From Geobacillus sp. 46C-IIa (GTDB taxonomy: Bacteria > Bacillota > Bacilli > Bacillales > Anoxybacillaceae), in assembly GCF_014679505.1 (NCBI RefSeq), contig NZ_CP061474.1, positions 2,490,001-2,554,000 of the forward strand: DNA of 64,000 nt, given 5' to 3'. Every line of letters starts with the position of its first letter. The first letter of the stretch is position 1. Under the pieces are notes generated by a model. That model worked only from the letters and a program-made list of their open reading frames with translations, made no database searches and was not told where the DNA came from. Positions 53,804 through 63,278 of the stretch are shown here, in pieces. A program made the translations under genes and the position numbers.

Positions 53804-54844
53804 TTATAATTCATCAAATCCGTTATCGACTTGCACTTTCGTATATTGGCGCGGTTTTTGCTCAAAGAAATCTGATTTGCCAAGATCGACTTCTTCGTAC
53901 GCCTTAATCCAGCGGAGCGGGTTTGTCCGGTAGCCGTCAAACGGACGGTCGAACCCAAGCTGATGGGCGCGGACGTTGGCGTAAAACTTAATGTACGCTT
54001 CCAAATCAGCCAAGTCGATGCCATCGATATCATGGCCGATGATTTCCCGCGCCCACTCGATTTCCAGCTCGGCTGCTTTCATAAACGCATTGCGGACAAA
54101 ATCGGCTAACTCGGGCGTGCGATACTCCGGGTATTCGTTCAACACTTCTTTAAAAATTTTCGAAAACAAATCGACATGAATATGCTCGTCGCGGTTAATG
54201 TAATTGATCATCGTGCTCGTCGCCACCATTTTTTGTTGGCGCGCGAGGTTGTAGAAAAAGGCGAATCCCGAGTAGAAAAACAATCCTTCTAAAATGACAT
54301 CAAAGACGATCGACTGCAGCAAATGTTCCACGTTCGGCTCTTCGGCAAACGCCTTGTAGCCGTTCGTCACAAAATCGTTCCGCTTGCGCAGCGTCGGTTC
54401 GTTCCGCCAAAAGTCGAATACTTCATCTTGCTTCGTTTTCGGCACTAGACTTGAGAGCACGTACGAATACGAATGGTTGTGAATGACTTCCTGCTGGGCG
54501 AGCATGATCATAAGCGCGTTGATGCTCGAGTCCGTAATGTAATCGGCGACGCGCCCGGCGTAGTCGGTTTGAATGCTGTCAAGCAGCGCTAGGAGACCGA
54601 TGATTTTCAAAAACGCCTCCTGCTCGCGGGCGGTTAATTGCGGAAACTGCTTCACATCTTGCGCCATATTGATTTCAAACGGCGTCCAAAAGTTGGCGAG
54701 CATTCGCTTATATTTCGCATACGCCCACGGATAGGCAATATCATCCCAGTTCAACACATTCGAACAGCGGCCGTTGATGATGCCCGTCGAACGGTTCGGC
54801 GCCTCTGGATCCATAATTGGCCGTTTGACTAAGCGGATCGTCAT
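53804..54844 (-). CDS. nrdB: Class I ribonucleotide reductase, small (radical) subunit
   Basis: 346-residue ferritin-like subunit that holds the di-metal centre and radical needed by NrdA. Metal-ligand regions: AQQEVIHNHSYS (Glu, His), VILEGLFFYSG (Glu) and INRDEHIHVDLF (Glu, His). The expected radical tyrosine is in the DYAG-to-HSYSY region. Start ATG after AAGGAAGGAAT. The gene follows nrdA by 94 bp and ends at a terminator. No nrdI or glutaredoxin-like gene is adjacent, which points to class Ia rather than Ib usage. Confidence 0.92.
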   Translation of the reverse strand: MTIRLVKRPIMDPEAPNRSTGIINGRCSNVLNWDDIAYPWAYAKYKRMLANFWTPFEINMAQDVKQFPQLTAREQEAFLKIIGLLALLDSIQTDYAGRVADYITDSSINALMIMLAQQEVIHNHSYSYVLSSLVPKTKQDEVFDFWRNEPTLRKRNDFVTNGYKAFAEEPNVEHLLQSIVFDVILEGLFFYSGFAFFYNLARQQKMVATSTMINYINRDEHIHVDLFSKIFKEVLNEYPEYRTPELADFVRNAFMKAAELEIEWAREIIGHDIDGIDLADLEAYIKFYANVRAHQLGFDRPFDGYRTNPLRWIKAYEEVDLGKSDFFEQKPRQYTKVQVDNGFDEL

Positions 54845-54938
54845 GGTGTCGATTCCTTCCTTTCTCTTTCAAGTATCGTGATGCGCGGCCAACCGTGGAC
54901 GCTCCGCCCGACCAAGGGCGTTTGTTGCCCCCCTTTGG

Positions 54939-57221
54939 TCAGCTCGCGCACGAATCGCACTCTTCGATCGTCCCCGATGTCGAGCGCACGTAATACGTCG
55001 TTTTCAACCCCGACTTCCACGCTGTCAAATGCAAATCGAGCAACTCTTTTGCCTTAATCGTGTTCATGACGTAGAAGTTAAATGAGATGGCTTGGTCGAC
55101 ATGGCGCTGGCGAGCGGCGTTTTGCTTGATGCTCCAACGCTGGTCGATATGGTGCGCCGATTTGTAATACCATGTTGTCTGTTCGTTTAGATCCGGCACG
55201 GTCACAGGAATCTTATAATCTTTCTTTTCCTCGGCATACACTTTTAAAAAAATGGGATCAATGCTCGCCGTGCTGCCAGCGATGATCGATGTCGAGGCGT
55301 TCGGGGCGATGGCCATGATATAGCCGTTGCGCACCCCGTAACGGGCCACATTGCTCTTGAGTCGGTCCCAATCGAGCTTGCCGTGGCTTTGGTAGCCGCG
55401 CCGTTCGAAATAAGCACCCGTTTGCCAATCCGATCCCGCAAACGCCGGGTAGCTCCCTTTTTCTTTAGCGAGCTCCATGCTCGCTTGAATCGCCAAATAC
55501 GCGATCATTTCATACAGTTCATCGGCGTAACGCACCGCTTCCTCCGACTCCCAGCGAATGCCTTTTAACGCCAGCAAATGATGCCAGCCAAAGGTGCCGA
55601 GCCCGACAGCGCGGTATTTTTCGTTCGTCAAGCCGGCCTGCAGCACCGGAATGTTGTTTAAATCAATGACATTATCGAGCATCCGCATTTGAATCGGGAT
55701 GAGCCGCTCCAAAACCCCATCGGTCACCGCGCGCGCCAAGTTGATCGACGATAAATTGCAGACGACAAAATCGCCCGGGATTTTTTCGATCACGATCATC
55801 CCGTCTTTCACATATTGCCGCTTCATCACCGTCGGGCTTTGGTTTTGCGCGATTTCCGTGCAAAGGTTGCTGCAGTAAATCATCCCGAGGTGGCGATTCG
55901 GATTTTGCCGATTCACTTCATCGCGATAAAACATGAACGGCGTCCCCGATTCGAGCTGGCTGCGCATAATGCTTTTCATGACTTCGATCGCCGGCACTTT
56001 TTCTTTCGACAGCCTTGGTTCGTTGACGCATTGCCGGTATTTTTCGCGGAAACTCCCGCTCCCTTTTTCCTCGTCATAAAAGTCTTCCAAGCTAAATCCC
56101 ATCACCTTCCGCACTTCATGCGGATCAAACAAATACCAGTCGCCGCGCTGTTCGACCTGTTCCATGAACAAGTCAGGGATGCAAACGCCGGTGAACAAAT
56201 CATGCGTCCGCAGCCGTTCGTCGCCGTTGTTGAGCCGCGCATCGAGAAACGCAAAAATGTCTTTATGCCACACATCCAAATAGACGGAAATGGCTCCCTT
56301 TCGCTGCCCCAGCTGATCGACGCTCACCGCTGTATTGTTCAGCTGCTTCATCCACGGGATGACGCCGGAGGAGACCCCTTTGAATCCTTTGATATCGCTG
56401 CCGCGCGACCGGATTTTTCCTAAATAGACGCCGATGCCGCCGCCCGATTTCGATAAATTGGCGATGTCGGTATTGCTGTCGTAAATCCCCTGCAAGCTGT
56501 CATCGACCGTATCAACAAAGCAGCTCGACAGCTGGCCGTATGACTTCCCGGCATTGGCAAGCGTCGGCGTCGCCACGGTCATGTATAGGTTGCTTAACGC
56601 CCAATACGCTTCCTTCACCAACTCAAGCCGCCGCTTTGGCGGCTCATTCGCCATAAGCGTCATGGCGATGATCAAAAATCGCTCCTGCGGCAATTCATAC
56701 AGCCGCTGCTCATAATCGCGGGCCAAATACCGGTCCGCGAGCGTGCGCAATCCTATGTACGTAAACAACTTGTCGTTCTTGGGGTCAAGAAGCGCACCGA
56801 TGGACTCAATTTCTTCTTTCGTATAACGTTCAAGCAGCAGCGGATGATACACTCCTTGTTCCGTCAGCGCAACAAGCAGGGAGTAGAAATCGCCATACCG
56901 ATCACGCTCATCGTACTTGCGCTGCCGTGCTGCCTCTCGGTACAGTTGCTGCAAATACAGCCGGGCGCACACAAATGTCCATTCCGGCTCCTCCTCACTA
57001 ATATACGACAGCCCTTCCAAAATGGCGGTTTGATACAGTTGCTCGACGGTGACCATCTCTTTTCGGCTGAGAAGCTGCCATACACGTTCTTCATATTCCT
57101 CAAGCGACAAACGGGCAAAGCCTGCCGCCGCCCGCTCCACCAGCATGGCAAACTCCTCGCGCCGAAACGATTTGTCTTTTCCTTGATCATCGACAACAAT
57201 AGACTTCGTAGACACTGTCAT
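54939..57221 (-). CDS. nrdA: Class I ribonucleotide reductase, large (catalytic) subunit
   Basis: 760-residue catalytic subunit. Redox cysteines occur in GQLSSCF and the active-site loop NLCTEIAQN; SKSGGGIGV, LNNTAVSVDQLGQRKGA and ASTSIIAGSTASIDP are substrate-site segments. The C-terminal cysteine pair is EECDSCAS. The N-terminal 90 residues look like a reduced ATP-cone region. ATG at 57221 after GGAAGGAGTGGGG; the ATG at 57242 lies at the end of the terminator T-run. Controlled by the upstream cobalamin riboswitch. Confidence 0.94.
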   Translation of the reverse strand: MTVSTKSIVVDDQGKDKSFRREEFAMLVERAAAGFARLSLEEYEERVWQLLSRKEMVTVEQLYQTAILEGLSYISEEEPEWTFVCARLYLQQLYREAARQRKYDERDRYGDFYSLLVALTEQGVYHPLLLERYTKEEIESIGALLDPKNDKLFTYIGLRTLADRYLARDYEQRLYELPQERFLIIAMTLMANEPPKRRLELVKEAYWALSNLYMTVATPTLANAGKSYGQLSSCFVDTVDDSLQGIYDSNTDIANLSKSGGGIGVYLGKIRSRGSDIKGFKGVSSGVIPWMKQLNNTAVSVDQLGQRKGAISVYLDVWHKDIFAFLDARLNNGDERLRTHDLFTGVCIPDLFMEQVEQRGDWYLFDPHEVRKVMGFSLEDFYDEEKGSGSFREKYRQCVNEPRLSKEKVPAIEVMKSIMRSQLESGTPFMFYRDEVNRQNPNRHLGMIYCSNLCTEIAQNQSPTVMKRQYVKDGMIVIEKIPGDFVVCNLSSINLARAVTDGVLERLIPIQMRMLDNVIDLNNIPVLQAGLTNEKYRAVGLGTFGWHHLLALKGIRWESEEAVRYADELYEMIAYLAIQASMELAKEKGSYPAFAGSDWQTGAYFERRGYQSHGKLDWDRLKSNVARYGVRNGYIMAIAPNASTSIIAGSTASIDPIFLKVYAEEKKDYKIPVTVPDLNEQTTWYYKSAHHIDQRWSIKQNAARQRHVDQAISFNFYVMNTIKAKELLDLHLTAWKSGLKTTYYVRSTSGTIEECDSCAS

Positions 57222-57242
57222 TCGTTTCCCCACTCCTTCCAT

Positions 57243-57272
57243 AAAAAAATCCGCTCGGGCAGGCGAGCGGAT
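57243..57272 (-). terminator. Riboswitch terminator just before nrdA
   Basis: ATCCGCTCG and CGAGCGGAT form a 9-bp stem, followed on the minus strand by TTTTTTT that runs into the nrdA ribosome site. It is the expected OFF platform for the cobalamin riboswitch. Confidence 0.9.
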
Positions 57273-57361
57273 GAAACGACAGATGGAAAAAGGCAGACGA
57301 ACTCCCTTTTTCTTTTCCCCTATCGTTTCATCTTCTCACACCCCGAAGAACATGAAACGTT

Positions 57362-57545
57362 CCAAGCAAGGCAGGTCTCCTGACTCGTGCATCGTCCTAC
57401 TTTGGGGCCTTCCCAGCGGGGCGCTGAATGGCTCTTGCCGCCAGTGGCCATCCCATTTCGTCCGCACATACAGTTGCGGGGGCAGTTCCGGATTCACACC
57501 GGATTCCCTATTAAGTCCTGATGGACACCATTGCTTGGTCGAACT
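57362..57545 (-). promoter_or_regulatory. Cobalamin (AdoCbl) riboswitch of nrdAB
   Basis: The minus strand holds the conserved cobalamin riboswitch parts: GGGAATCCGGTGTGAATCCGG, AACTGCCCCCGCAACTGT, the B12 box GCCACTGGCGGCAAGAGCC, and a final GAGTCAGGAGACCTGCC. A terminator lies between it and nrdA. B12 should switch nrdAB off, which in other bacteria goes with a B12-dependent class II reductase elsewhere. Confidence 0.95.
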
Positions 57546-57559
57546 ATATGTAGTTGTAT

Positions 57560-57840
57560 TCAATTCCCACTAATTCAATATATAGTAATATAGTGCTTGA
57601 TGCAACTGATGGAACTAGCATATAACAAAGTGCGTAATTTTGCAAGTACGAACAAACTGGATAGCTGAGAAAAATCAGAACAAAAGAGAAGAAAGGACGT
57701 TCGAATTCGTCAAACAGGCGGGAGATGCAGCCGTATTGAGCAAAACCAATCTGGCAGCCCAGCTAGGGGCTTTGAGTCTACTCACCGCTCAAGAAATTTC
57801 GAAACGTCAACGAAACATTGATTCCCATTGATAGACTCAA
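57560..57840 (+). other. Intergenic stretch with one weak small frame
   Basis: Between the riboswitch and the asnB terminator. A 63-codon plus frame from a TTG at 57640 reads protein-like in its second half (ALSLLTAQEISKRQRNIDSH) but has no ribosome site. The nrdAB promoter should be at the left of this stretch on the minus strand. I see no other gene. Confidence 0.3.
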
Positions 57841-57846
57841 CTGCGC

Positions 57847-57876
57847 AAAAAAAGCGTCCCAGGTGTATTCTGGGAC
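57847..57876 (-). terminator. Terminator of asnB
   Basis: GTCCCAG and CTGGGAC stem, followed on the minus strand by GCTTTTTTT. Confidence 0.88.
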
Positions 57877-57897
57877 GACCCTACTGTTCTTTTCCTG

Positions 57898-59805
57898 TTA
57901 CGTTTCCAAACCCGACACCCGTCTTTCGTCTGTCTGCGCTGATCGGACAAAATCATACTTCCCTTCCACATACACTTGATGCCAAACCATAAACGCCAAG
58001 ACCGTCCACAGCTTGCGGCTATGGTCCACCTTGTGGCGGGCATGTTCATCCAGCAGCCGATAGAGTACGTTCTTATGGAACAGATGATCGGTCTCGCTTT
58101 CGTGGATGAGCTGTCTCGCCCAGTCATACATTTCGTTTTTCAGCCAGTGGCGAATCGGCACGGGGAACCCTAATTTTTTTCGGTTTAACACATGATCCGG
58201 TACGATGCCCTCAGCCGCTTTGCGCAAAATATATTTCGTCGTGCCGTTGGCTGTTTTCATGTCAGGGGCGATTTGCATAGCAACCTCAAACACCTTTTTA
58301 TCTAAAAAAGGAACGCGCAGCTCAAGCGAATGGGCCATCGTCATTTTATCTGCCTTGACTAAAATATCACCCCTCAGCCATGTATGAAGATCAATATACT
58401 GCATCCGGTTGACGGGTGGGTAATGCAGCGCTTCGCGGTAAAAAGGAGCGGTCACTGTCGTATATTCGCGCCCCTCTTGATACGTTTTGAGCAACGCCGC
58501 TTTTTCCTTTTCGCTATACATTTTCGCATTGCCGATATACCGTTCTTCAAGCGGTGTCGTGCCGCGCTCCAAAAAGCTTTTTCCTTTCATTCCATCCGGA
58601 AGCAGCTTCGCGATCATCCGCAGCACAGTTTTTACAATGTTTGGCATGCGCGCAAACAGCCGCAACGACTCTGGTTCGCGGTAGATGTTGTAGCCGCCAA
58701 ACAGCTCGTCCGCCCCCTCGCCGGAAAGCACAACCGTGACATGCTTTCTCGCCTCACGAGCGACAAAATACAGCGGCACAGCCGCAGGATCGGCAAGCGG
58801 ATCGTCCATATGCCACATGATTTTCGGCAACTCTTCCATATACTCCTGCGGCGAAATAACATAGCTCATGTTCTCTACCCCGAGCTTCTCTGCGGTTTCT
58901 TTTGCGACATCGATTTCACTGAACCCTTCCCGCTCAAACCCGACGGAAAAAGTCTTCAAGTGCGGATGGAATTGTTTCGCGATGGCGACGATGAACGATG
59001 AATCAATGCCTCCCGACAAAAACGCACCGACCGGCACATCGCTGCGCATATGGACGTTGACCGAATCAAACAGCGCATCGCGGATTTTCTTGATAAGCTC
59101 CTCTTCCGATTGGCGAATGGGCTCGAAGGATGCCTTCCAATAACGATGAATGGTGAGCGATTTTCCGACTTTTTTCTTGAGATAATGCCCGGGCTCCAAC
59201 TTGTAAATGCCGTCTGACATCGTCAGGGGCTCAGGGACATATTGGAACGTTAAATAATGCTGCAGGGAGTCGCTGTTTGGCGATTCCTGTCCGAGGGCCA
59301 GCACGACGCTTTTCTTTTCCGAAGCGAAAAACGTGCGGTCTCCTTGCTCCGCATAAAAAAGCGGCTTGATGCCAAACGGATCCCGCGCCGCAAACACCGT
59401 TTTCTCTTGCTTGTCCCAAATGACAAACGCAAACATCCCGCGCAGCTTTTCGACCGCTTTTTCTTTTTCCGCGCTGTAAAGGGCAACAATCACCTCGGTA
59501 TCCGAATGCGTCGCAAACGAATATCCTTTCGCCGCCAGCTCTTCCCGCAATTCAAGATAGTTGTAAATTTCCCCATTAAAAATGATCCAATATCGATCAT
59601 TTTCATAAGACAGCGGCTGATGTCCCGCCTCCAGATCGATGATGCTCAAACGCCGAAAACCAAAACTCACGTAGTCATCAAAAAAATACCCCTCATCGTC
59701 GGGGCCGCGATGGGTAATCAGGCGGTTCATCTCCACCAACATCGTTTTCCATGTTTGCTCCATCGCTCTCGGGCGATCATGGATACAGCCAATAAAACCG
59801 CACAT
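57898..59805 (-). CDS. asnB: Asparagine synthase (glutamine-hydrolysing), AsnB-type
   Basis: 635-residue two-domain enzyme. The N-terminal glutaminase begins at the catalytic Cys2 (MCGFIGCIHD), with RRLSIIDLEAGHQPLS and FNGEIYNYLELREEL. The synthetase domain has the PP-loop SGGIDSS and LSGEGADELFGGYNIYREP. The sequence runs very close to B. subtilis AsnB. The start must be the Met before Cys2, at 59805; GGAGGGAC lies upstream at slightly long spacing. It makes Asn from Asp with ATP and Gln. Confidence 0.94.
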   Translation of the reverse strand: MCGFIGCIHDRPRAMEQTWKTMLVEMNRLITHRGPDDEGYFFDDYVSFGFRRLSIIDLEAGHQPLSYENDRYWIIFNGEIYNYLELREELAAKGYSFATHSDTEVIVALYSAEKEKAVEKLRGMFAFVIWDKQEKTVFAARDPFGIKPLFYAEQGDRTFFASEKKSVVLALGQESPNSDSLQHYLTFQYVPEPLTMSDGIYKLEPGHYLKKKVGKSLTIHRYWKASFEPIRQSEEELIKKIRDALFDSVNVHMRSDVPVGAFLSGGIDSSFIVAIAKQFHPHLKTFSVGFEREGFSEIDVAKETAEKLGVENMSYVISPQEYMEELPKIMWHMDDPLADPAAVPLYFVAREARKHVTVVLSGEGADELFGGYNIYREPESLRLFARMPNIVKTVLRMIAKLLPDGMKGKSFLERGTTPLEERYIGNAKMYSEKEKAALLKTYQEGREYTTVTAPFYREALHYPPVNRMQYIDLHTWLRGDILVKADKMTMAHSLELRVPFLDKKVFEVAMQIAPDMKTANGTTKYILRKAAEGIVPDHVLNRKKLGFPVPIRHWLKNEMYDWARQLIHESETDHLFHKNVLYRLLDEHARHKVDHSRKLWTVLAFMVWHQVYVEGKYDFVRSAQTDERRVSGLET

Positions 59806-60134
59806 TGTGATGATTGTCCCTCCACTTTGTAAGAAGAATCCAAAAACAACATCAAAAACCTTTTTGTCTAAAACGAAGATGAAGAATGATTTATACAAAG
59901 ACATTTTCATTCTATCGTACACAAAATCAAGTTTCAAAAACAATCTGTTTCCATTTTTTCAGGAAAACTGCTTGCAAGATTTTCAGTTCCTCATAATATT
60001 AACGATAAAATATGGAGAAAGTGTGAATTTCACCATTTTTGCACATAGCTCTGTTACTTTAAACACATACATGTTATAAGATCACAAACACCACCTTTCG
60101 TCCTCTTCCTCTCTCTGCCTTTCGAGAATGCCCC

Positions 60135-60317
60135 CCCTCGCAAGGACCGATCAAAATCACGTATCGGGAACACGCGGTGCTCATTACGGGATACGATGAG
60201 CAGTACATTTATTTCAATGATCCATTGACCGCTGTCAAAAATCAAAAAGCACCGAAACAAGACTTTATCGACGCTTGGGCTCAAATGGGAGGGCAAGCGA
60301 TTACGTATCGCCGTTAG
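60135..60317 (+). pseudogene. C-terminal remnant of a C39/YvpB-like peptidase
   Basis: About 60 codons read QGPIKITYREHAVLITGYDE, then QYIYFNDPLTAVKNQK and DFIDAWAQMGGQAITYRR before a TAG. HAVLITGYD with YFNDP is the His/Asp-side signature of YvpB-like papain-fold peptidases. No start or catalytic cysteine part is present upstream, so it is a truncated relic. The stretch 59944-60130 holds nothing else that I can identify. Confidence 0.65.
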
Positions 60318-60446
60318 ACATCGGCGAATCCGAATCGCTTGCTTTTTTTTACATTTCGATTGAACGATTTTCTCCATACATTTTGCACATCTATTTTTTA
60401 TCATATTATTGCATCTCCCACTACAAGCTTAAGGAGGGAAAACGAA

Positions 60447-62033
60447 ATGAAGAAATGGCTGCTCGGCGCCATGTTCGCAGGGGTAGTAGCGATTGGCGCA
60501 GCTTGCTCAAATCCATCTTCCATGCAGGGACACGACATGTCTGGAATGAATAAGAAAAAAGAAAATACTTCCGCAGAAACGAGCCAGCAGCAATTGCCTT
60601 TAGCAACCAATACAGAAGTATTATCCGGGAAAGAAATTCACCTTACTGCGAAGGAAGCGTTATTATCCATTAATGGTCAAATCAAACTCCCGGTATACAC
60701 GTATAATGGATCCGTGCCTGGTGCACAAATCCGCGTGAAGCAAGGAGACAAAGTAAAAATCGTAGTAAAAAATGAATTGCCAGAACCGGTTACGATTCAC
60801 TGGCACGGCTATCCTGTTCCTAACAGTCAAGATGGAGTACCGGGTGTCACGATGGACGCCATTAAACCGGGTGAAACGTTTACGTATGAATTTACAGCAA
60901 CGGTACCGGGAACGTATTGGTATCATTCCCATCAAAAAAGCGCAGAGCAAGTGGACAAAGGATTATACGGCACGTTGATCGTCGAACCAAAAAATGAGGA
61001 AAAAGTGGATCGGGACTATACTCTTGTGTTAGACGAATGGATGAGCGACCCGGACGCCGAAAGCCATATGGACATGAATATGAGCAGCATGAACCATAGC
61101 CATACGGGACATGGAAATAGTTCCGATGGCCAACAAATGGATATGAACAGCATGGGACATAACATGAATATGTACGATCTTTTCACGATTAACGGAAAAA
61201 GCGGAGCGGCTATTGAACCGTTAAAAGTGAAAAAAGGCGAAAAAGTGCGACTTCGTCTTGTCAATGCAGGGTACATGTCCCACAAGCTTCATTTGCATGG
61301 ACATGAGTTTAAAATTGTCGCAACGGACGGCCAACCGCTAAAGAACCCGCAACCAATCAAAGATGAACTGTTGAATATCGCTCCGGGTGAGCGCTACGAC
61401 ATTGAGTTTATCGCCAATCACCCGGGTGAATGGTTATTAGAATGTCACGGGAATATGAAAGGTGCCGATGGCATGAAAGTGAAAATTCAATACGAAGGAC
61501 AAGCAAACAATACGGACAAAGCAAATGCAAAAGAAAACCTCCCTGTCGTGGATATGACAACATATGGAAAATATGAAGCAGGTCCATTTACGTTAGACCA
61601 AAAATATGATGTAGAGTATACAATGGATTTAGGAACGGCCATGGGCAAAAATGGCATGATTTTCACGATTAATGGAAAAACGTATCCTGACACAGCGCCT
61701 ATTCATGTGAAGACAGGAGATTTAGTAAAAGTAAAAATCGTGAACAACTCGCCGATGGATGTACATCCGATGCATTTACACGGCCATTTCTTCCAAGTGT
61801 TAAGCAAAAACGGCAAGCCGGTCACAGGCTCTCCATTGATCAAGGATTCCTTAAATGTAAACCCTGGTGAAGAATATGTCGTCGCGTTTAAAGCGGATCA
61901 TCCGGGAAATTGGATGTTCCATTGCCATGACTTGCACCATGCTTCAGCGGGAATGGTGACAGAAGTCAAATATACCGACTACAAATCGGACTATACTCCA
62001 GATCCGAATGACACAACCAATAAAGGTGAATAA
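60447..62033 (+). CDS. Multicopper oxidase lipoprotein
   Basis: 528-residue extracellular copper oxidase. The signal sequence ends near AIGAAC (C20), a slightly unusual lipobox. Copper-binding motifs in order: HWHG, WYHSH, HPMHLHGHFF and MFHCHDLHHASAGM. A Met/His-rich insertion (about 200-245, DMNMSSMNHSHTGHG and QQMDMNSMGHNMNMY) may bind extra Cu(I), as in CueO. Likely role: copper tolerance by Cu(I) or phenolic oxidation at the cell surface. ATG after AAGGAGGGAAAACGAA. Base use is more AT-rich than the core genes, suggesting transfer. Confidence 0.9.
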   Translation: MKKWLLGAMFAGVVAIGAACSNPSSMQGHDMSGMNKKKENTSAETSQQQLPLATNTEVLSGKEIHLTAKEALLSINGQIKLPVYTYNGSVPGAQIRVKQGDKVKIVVKNELPEPVTIHWHGYPVPNSQDGVPGVTMDAIKPGETFTYEFTATVPGTYWYHSHQKSAEQVDKGLYGTLIVEPKNEEKVDRDYTLVLDEWMSDPDAESHMDMNMSSMNHSHTGHGNSSDGQQMDMNSMGHNMNMYDLFTINGKSGAAIEPLKVKKGEKVRLRLVNAGYMSHKLHLHGHEFKIVATDGQPLKNPQPIKDELLNIAPGERYDIEFIANHPGEWLLECHGNMKGADGMKVKIQYEGQANNTDKANAKENLPVVDMTTYGKYEAGPFTLDQKYDVEYTMDLGTAMGKNGMIFTINGKTYPDTAPIHVKTGDLVKVKIVNNSPMDVHPMHLHGHFFQVLSKNGKPVTGSPLIKDSLNVNPGEEYVVAFKADHPGNWMFHCHDLHHASAGMVTEVKYTDYKSDYTPDPNDTTNKGE

Positions 62034-62041
62034 AAAAGCTG

Positions 62042-62090
62042 AAGGGGCTGACCCAAAACACAAATTCGTTTTCGGTCAGCCCCTTTCTTC
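62042..62090 (+). terminator. Terminator of the multicopper oxidase gene
   Basis: AGGGGCTGACC and GGTCAGCCCCT form an 11-bp stem with a 20-nt loop, followed by TTCTTCTT. The stretch 62091-62265 shows no gene. Confidence 0.75.
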
Positions 62091-62265
62091 TTATTACCAT
62101 ATATAGGTATAAAACAATCACCAAAAAACAATATGTTTATTTTGTTTAAGAAAAATCACTCCCTTAGGCCAATCCCCTTTTTTGGATAACGAGCTATCCC
62201 CAAACAGCGTATACGGTTTGAATTGAAGTCTAACTTTCATTTCGCAATCGTTCAGCGTGCTGTTT

Positions 62266-62430
62266 TCACACAGGAATCTTATTTCGAACGACATCCCACA
62301 CAATTCGATAATTAATGGAGAAATAACTGTGGATCAGCATATCCCTCATGCCAGCCATCTTTCTCCATTCAATATATGGGGATGCTTGCCTGATTTCGTC
62401 TGGAATGTTTTTGGCTGCTTCTCCAATCAC
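62266..62430 (-). pseudogene. HepT-like (DUF86) toxin C-terminal remnant
   Basis: 54 codons read [38 protein letters not shown] and [16 protein letters not shown]. The RX4HXY motif (RDMLIHSY) is the active-site signature of HepT RNase/AMPylation-target toxins of MNT-HepT pairs. The N-terminal half is absent and no antitoxin nucleotidyltransferase is adjacent, so it is a relic; the upstream frame is cut at the CcdA-like gene end. Confidence 0.7.
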
Positions 62431-62440
62431 TAATATGTTT

Positions 62441-63169
62441 TTAAAACCAATAAGTGATGGTATCTAACATGCCCAGTAATACCATCACAATTCCAGCGGT
62501 TTGCTGAATGAGCTTCCCTACCCGTCTTCCTTTTTTCATGACAGTACCGCTCAATCCTAAGTACCAAAGGATGAGGATGAATAAAATAACCGGTATAGAA
62601 GTTCCAACGGCAAAGACGCTCGGCAACAACACTCCATAAGACGTTGAGTATACGAGAGGCATGAGAGTCACAAAAAATAGAACAAACATCGTTGGACAAA
62701 AAGCTAACGAAAAACCTAATCCCATGAAAAACGAGCCGATTTTTCCTTTTGCCCATCTCTCCGGCACTCTGAACAAAGTGACATTCCAATACATTTTAAA
62801 AAGCCCTAACAAATACAAGCCTACGAGAATAAGAATCGGTCCAATGAGCTTTCTTAACCATGGAAAGTATAGTGTCAGTGTACTTTGAATCTCCTTCCCC
62901 ATCAACCAGACGATCAAGCCTAATCCGGAGAAAGCAATGATCTTTCCGAAAATAAATAAAAGCAGCTCTCTCCAAGCGATCCCCTTTTGCAGAGATTGGT
63001 TGCTGTACAATGTGATTGCTCCTAGGTTGCTAGTCAGCTGGCACGGAGCCATCGCTCCGACGATGCCAAGAAGAAACGCTGACAAAATAGGAAATGCTGT
63101 TGTGCTGTTGGTCATATTAAGAAACGGCTGGCTTAGCAGGTTGCTGATTTGGCTTAGGAATGAATACAC
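62441..63169 (-). CDS. CcdA/DsbD-like membrane protein
   Basis: 242-residue protein with six to seven hydrophobic helices and cysteines in [13 protein letters not shown] and [11 protein letters not shown]. These match the two transmembrane redox-cysteine helices of CcdA/DsbD-type thiol transporters or the related sulfite-exporter/UreH-like group. GTG start at 63169 after GAGGGTGAG; an in-frame ATG at 63190 lacks a ribosome site. Next to a copper oxidase, it may pass reducing power or metal across the membrane; that is inference. Confidence 0.75.
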   Translation of the reverse strand: MYSFLSQISNLLSQPFLNMTNSTTAFPILSAFLLGIVGAMAPCQLTSNLGAITLYSNQSLQKGIAWRELLLFIFGKIIAFSGLGLIVWLMGKEIQSTLTLYFPWLRKLIGPILILVGLYLLGLFKMYWNVTLFRVPERWAKGKIGSFFMGLGFSLAFCPTMFVLFFVTLMPLVYSTSYGVLLPSVFAVGTSIPVILFILILWYLGLSGTVMKKGRRVGKLIQQTAGIVMVLLGMLDTITYWF

Positions 63170-63278
63170 TCTTTTTCTCACCCTCTTCATCTATTACTTA
63201 TATTGTAGCAGTGAATTTTGCAAAAATTATGGAGCGATATATTTTTAGGCAAACAAAAAGACATGCGCCCGCATGTCT

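Noticed and set aside
55815-56423. Plus-strand frame of 202 codons opposite nrdA
   Set aside because: Antisense shadow; nrdA is unambiguous in the other strand.
57640-57831. 63-codon plus-strand frame downstream of asnB
   Set aside because: TTG start, no ribosome site, no recognised family. Kept only as a note in the intergenic entry.
59806-59943. N-terminal extension of asnB
   Set aside because: The glutaminase needs its cysteine at position 2, so translation must start at 59805.
62118-62303. 61-codon minus frame next to the HepT relic
   Set aside because: It is the +1 shadow of the HepT-like frame and reads unlike any protein after the overlap.
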